Source: an uncultured Marinicella sp.
GTDB taxonomy: Bacteria > Pseudomonadota > Gammaproteobacteria > Xanthomonadales > Marinicellaceae
Assembly: GCA_938008005.1 (NCBI GenBank)
Contig: CALLLZ010000356.1
Span: 1-5,673 of the forward strand
Reading direction: 5' to 3'
DNA: 5,673 nt
Shown: in pieces, positions 5,656 to 5,673 of the stretch
Position numbering within the stretch: position 1 is the first letter of the stretch
How the letters are laid out: each line of letters begins with the position of its first letter
Program-made: the position numbers and the translations under genes
Notes under the pieces: model-generated
Told to the model about the DNA's origin: nothing
What the model saw: only the letters and a program-made list of their open reading frames with translations
The model's database searches: none

Positions 5656-5673
5656 CAATAATTATTTTTATTG

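Noticed and set aside
1..5673. Insertion sequences, CRISPR arrays, attachment sites, defence or secretion genes
   Set aside because: No direct repeats, transposase-like protein, spacer pattern or duplicated tRNA end was seen; the tRNA-Gln 3' end is not repeated elsewhere in the window.

Overview
The window comes from a fairly AT-rich (roughly 40% G+C by eye) Gram-negative bacterium, most likely a gammaproteobacterium. The evidence is the conserved chromosomal order lolB–ispE–tRNA-Gln–prs–rplY–pth, a gammaproteobacterial hallmark, plus an outer-membrane lipoprotein gene (lolB). Two traits narrow it tentatively. L25 is the long two-domain CTC type, not the short Escherichia coli type. The MetX-like acyltransferase resembles the serine O-succinyltransferase group that I know best from Xanthomonadales. 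A low-GC lineage near Xanthomonadales is my best guess, but it is a weak inference.

Layout. Bases 1-401 hold the 3' end of a probable outer-membrane beta-barrel protein gene. lolB (446-1033) and ispE (1021-1857) follow on the same strand and overlap by 13 bases. A 195-base AT-rich gap carries a good sigma70-type promoter with a GC-rich discriminator, then tRNA-Gln(UUG) at 2053-2128. A bulged hairpin without a U-tract lies between the tRNA and prs (2184-3137), so the tRNA and prs are probably made as one transcript. A short hairpin separates prs from rplY (3218-3895). A strong intrinsic terminator (3911-3948) ends rplY only 14 bases before pth (3963-4565). A metX-family gene runs on the opposite strand (5608-4514), and its 3' end overlaps the end of pth by 52 bases. 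A hairpin at the right edge lies just upstream of its ribosome binding site.

Functionally this is mostly a housekeeping block. It covers lipoprotein insertion into the outer membrane (LolB), isoprenoid precursor synthesis (IspE), glutamine decoding (tRNA-Gln), PRPP supply for nucleotides and amino acids (Prs), 5S rRNA binding in the ribosome (L25), recycling of peptidyl-tRNA (Pth) and sulfur amino acid synthesis (the MetX-like enzyme). All complete genes have their expected catalytic residues and I see no frameshifts.

I found no evidence of a new defence, mobile or secretion system. The unusual points concern gene architecture: the coding overlap at the pth/metX convergence, the terminator pressed against a pth start that lacks a Shine-Dalgarno sequence, the tRNA–prs joint transcript, and the leader hairpin of the metX-like gene.
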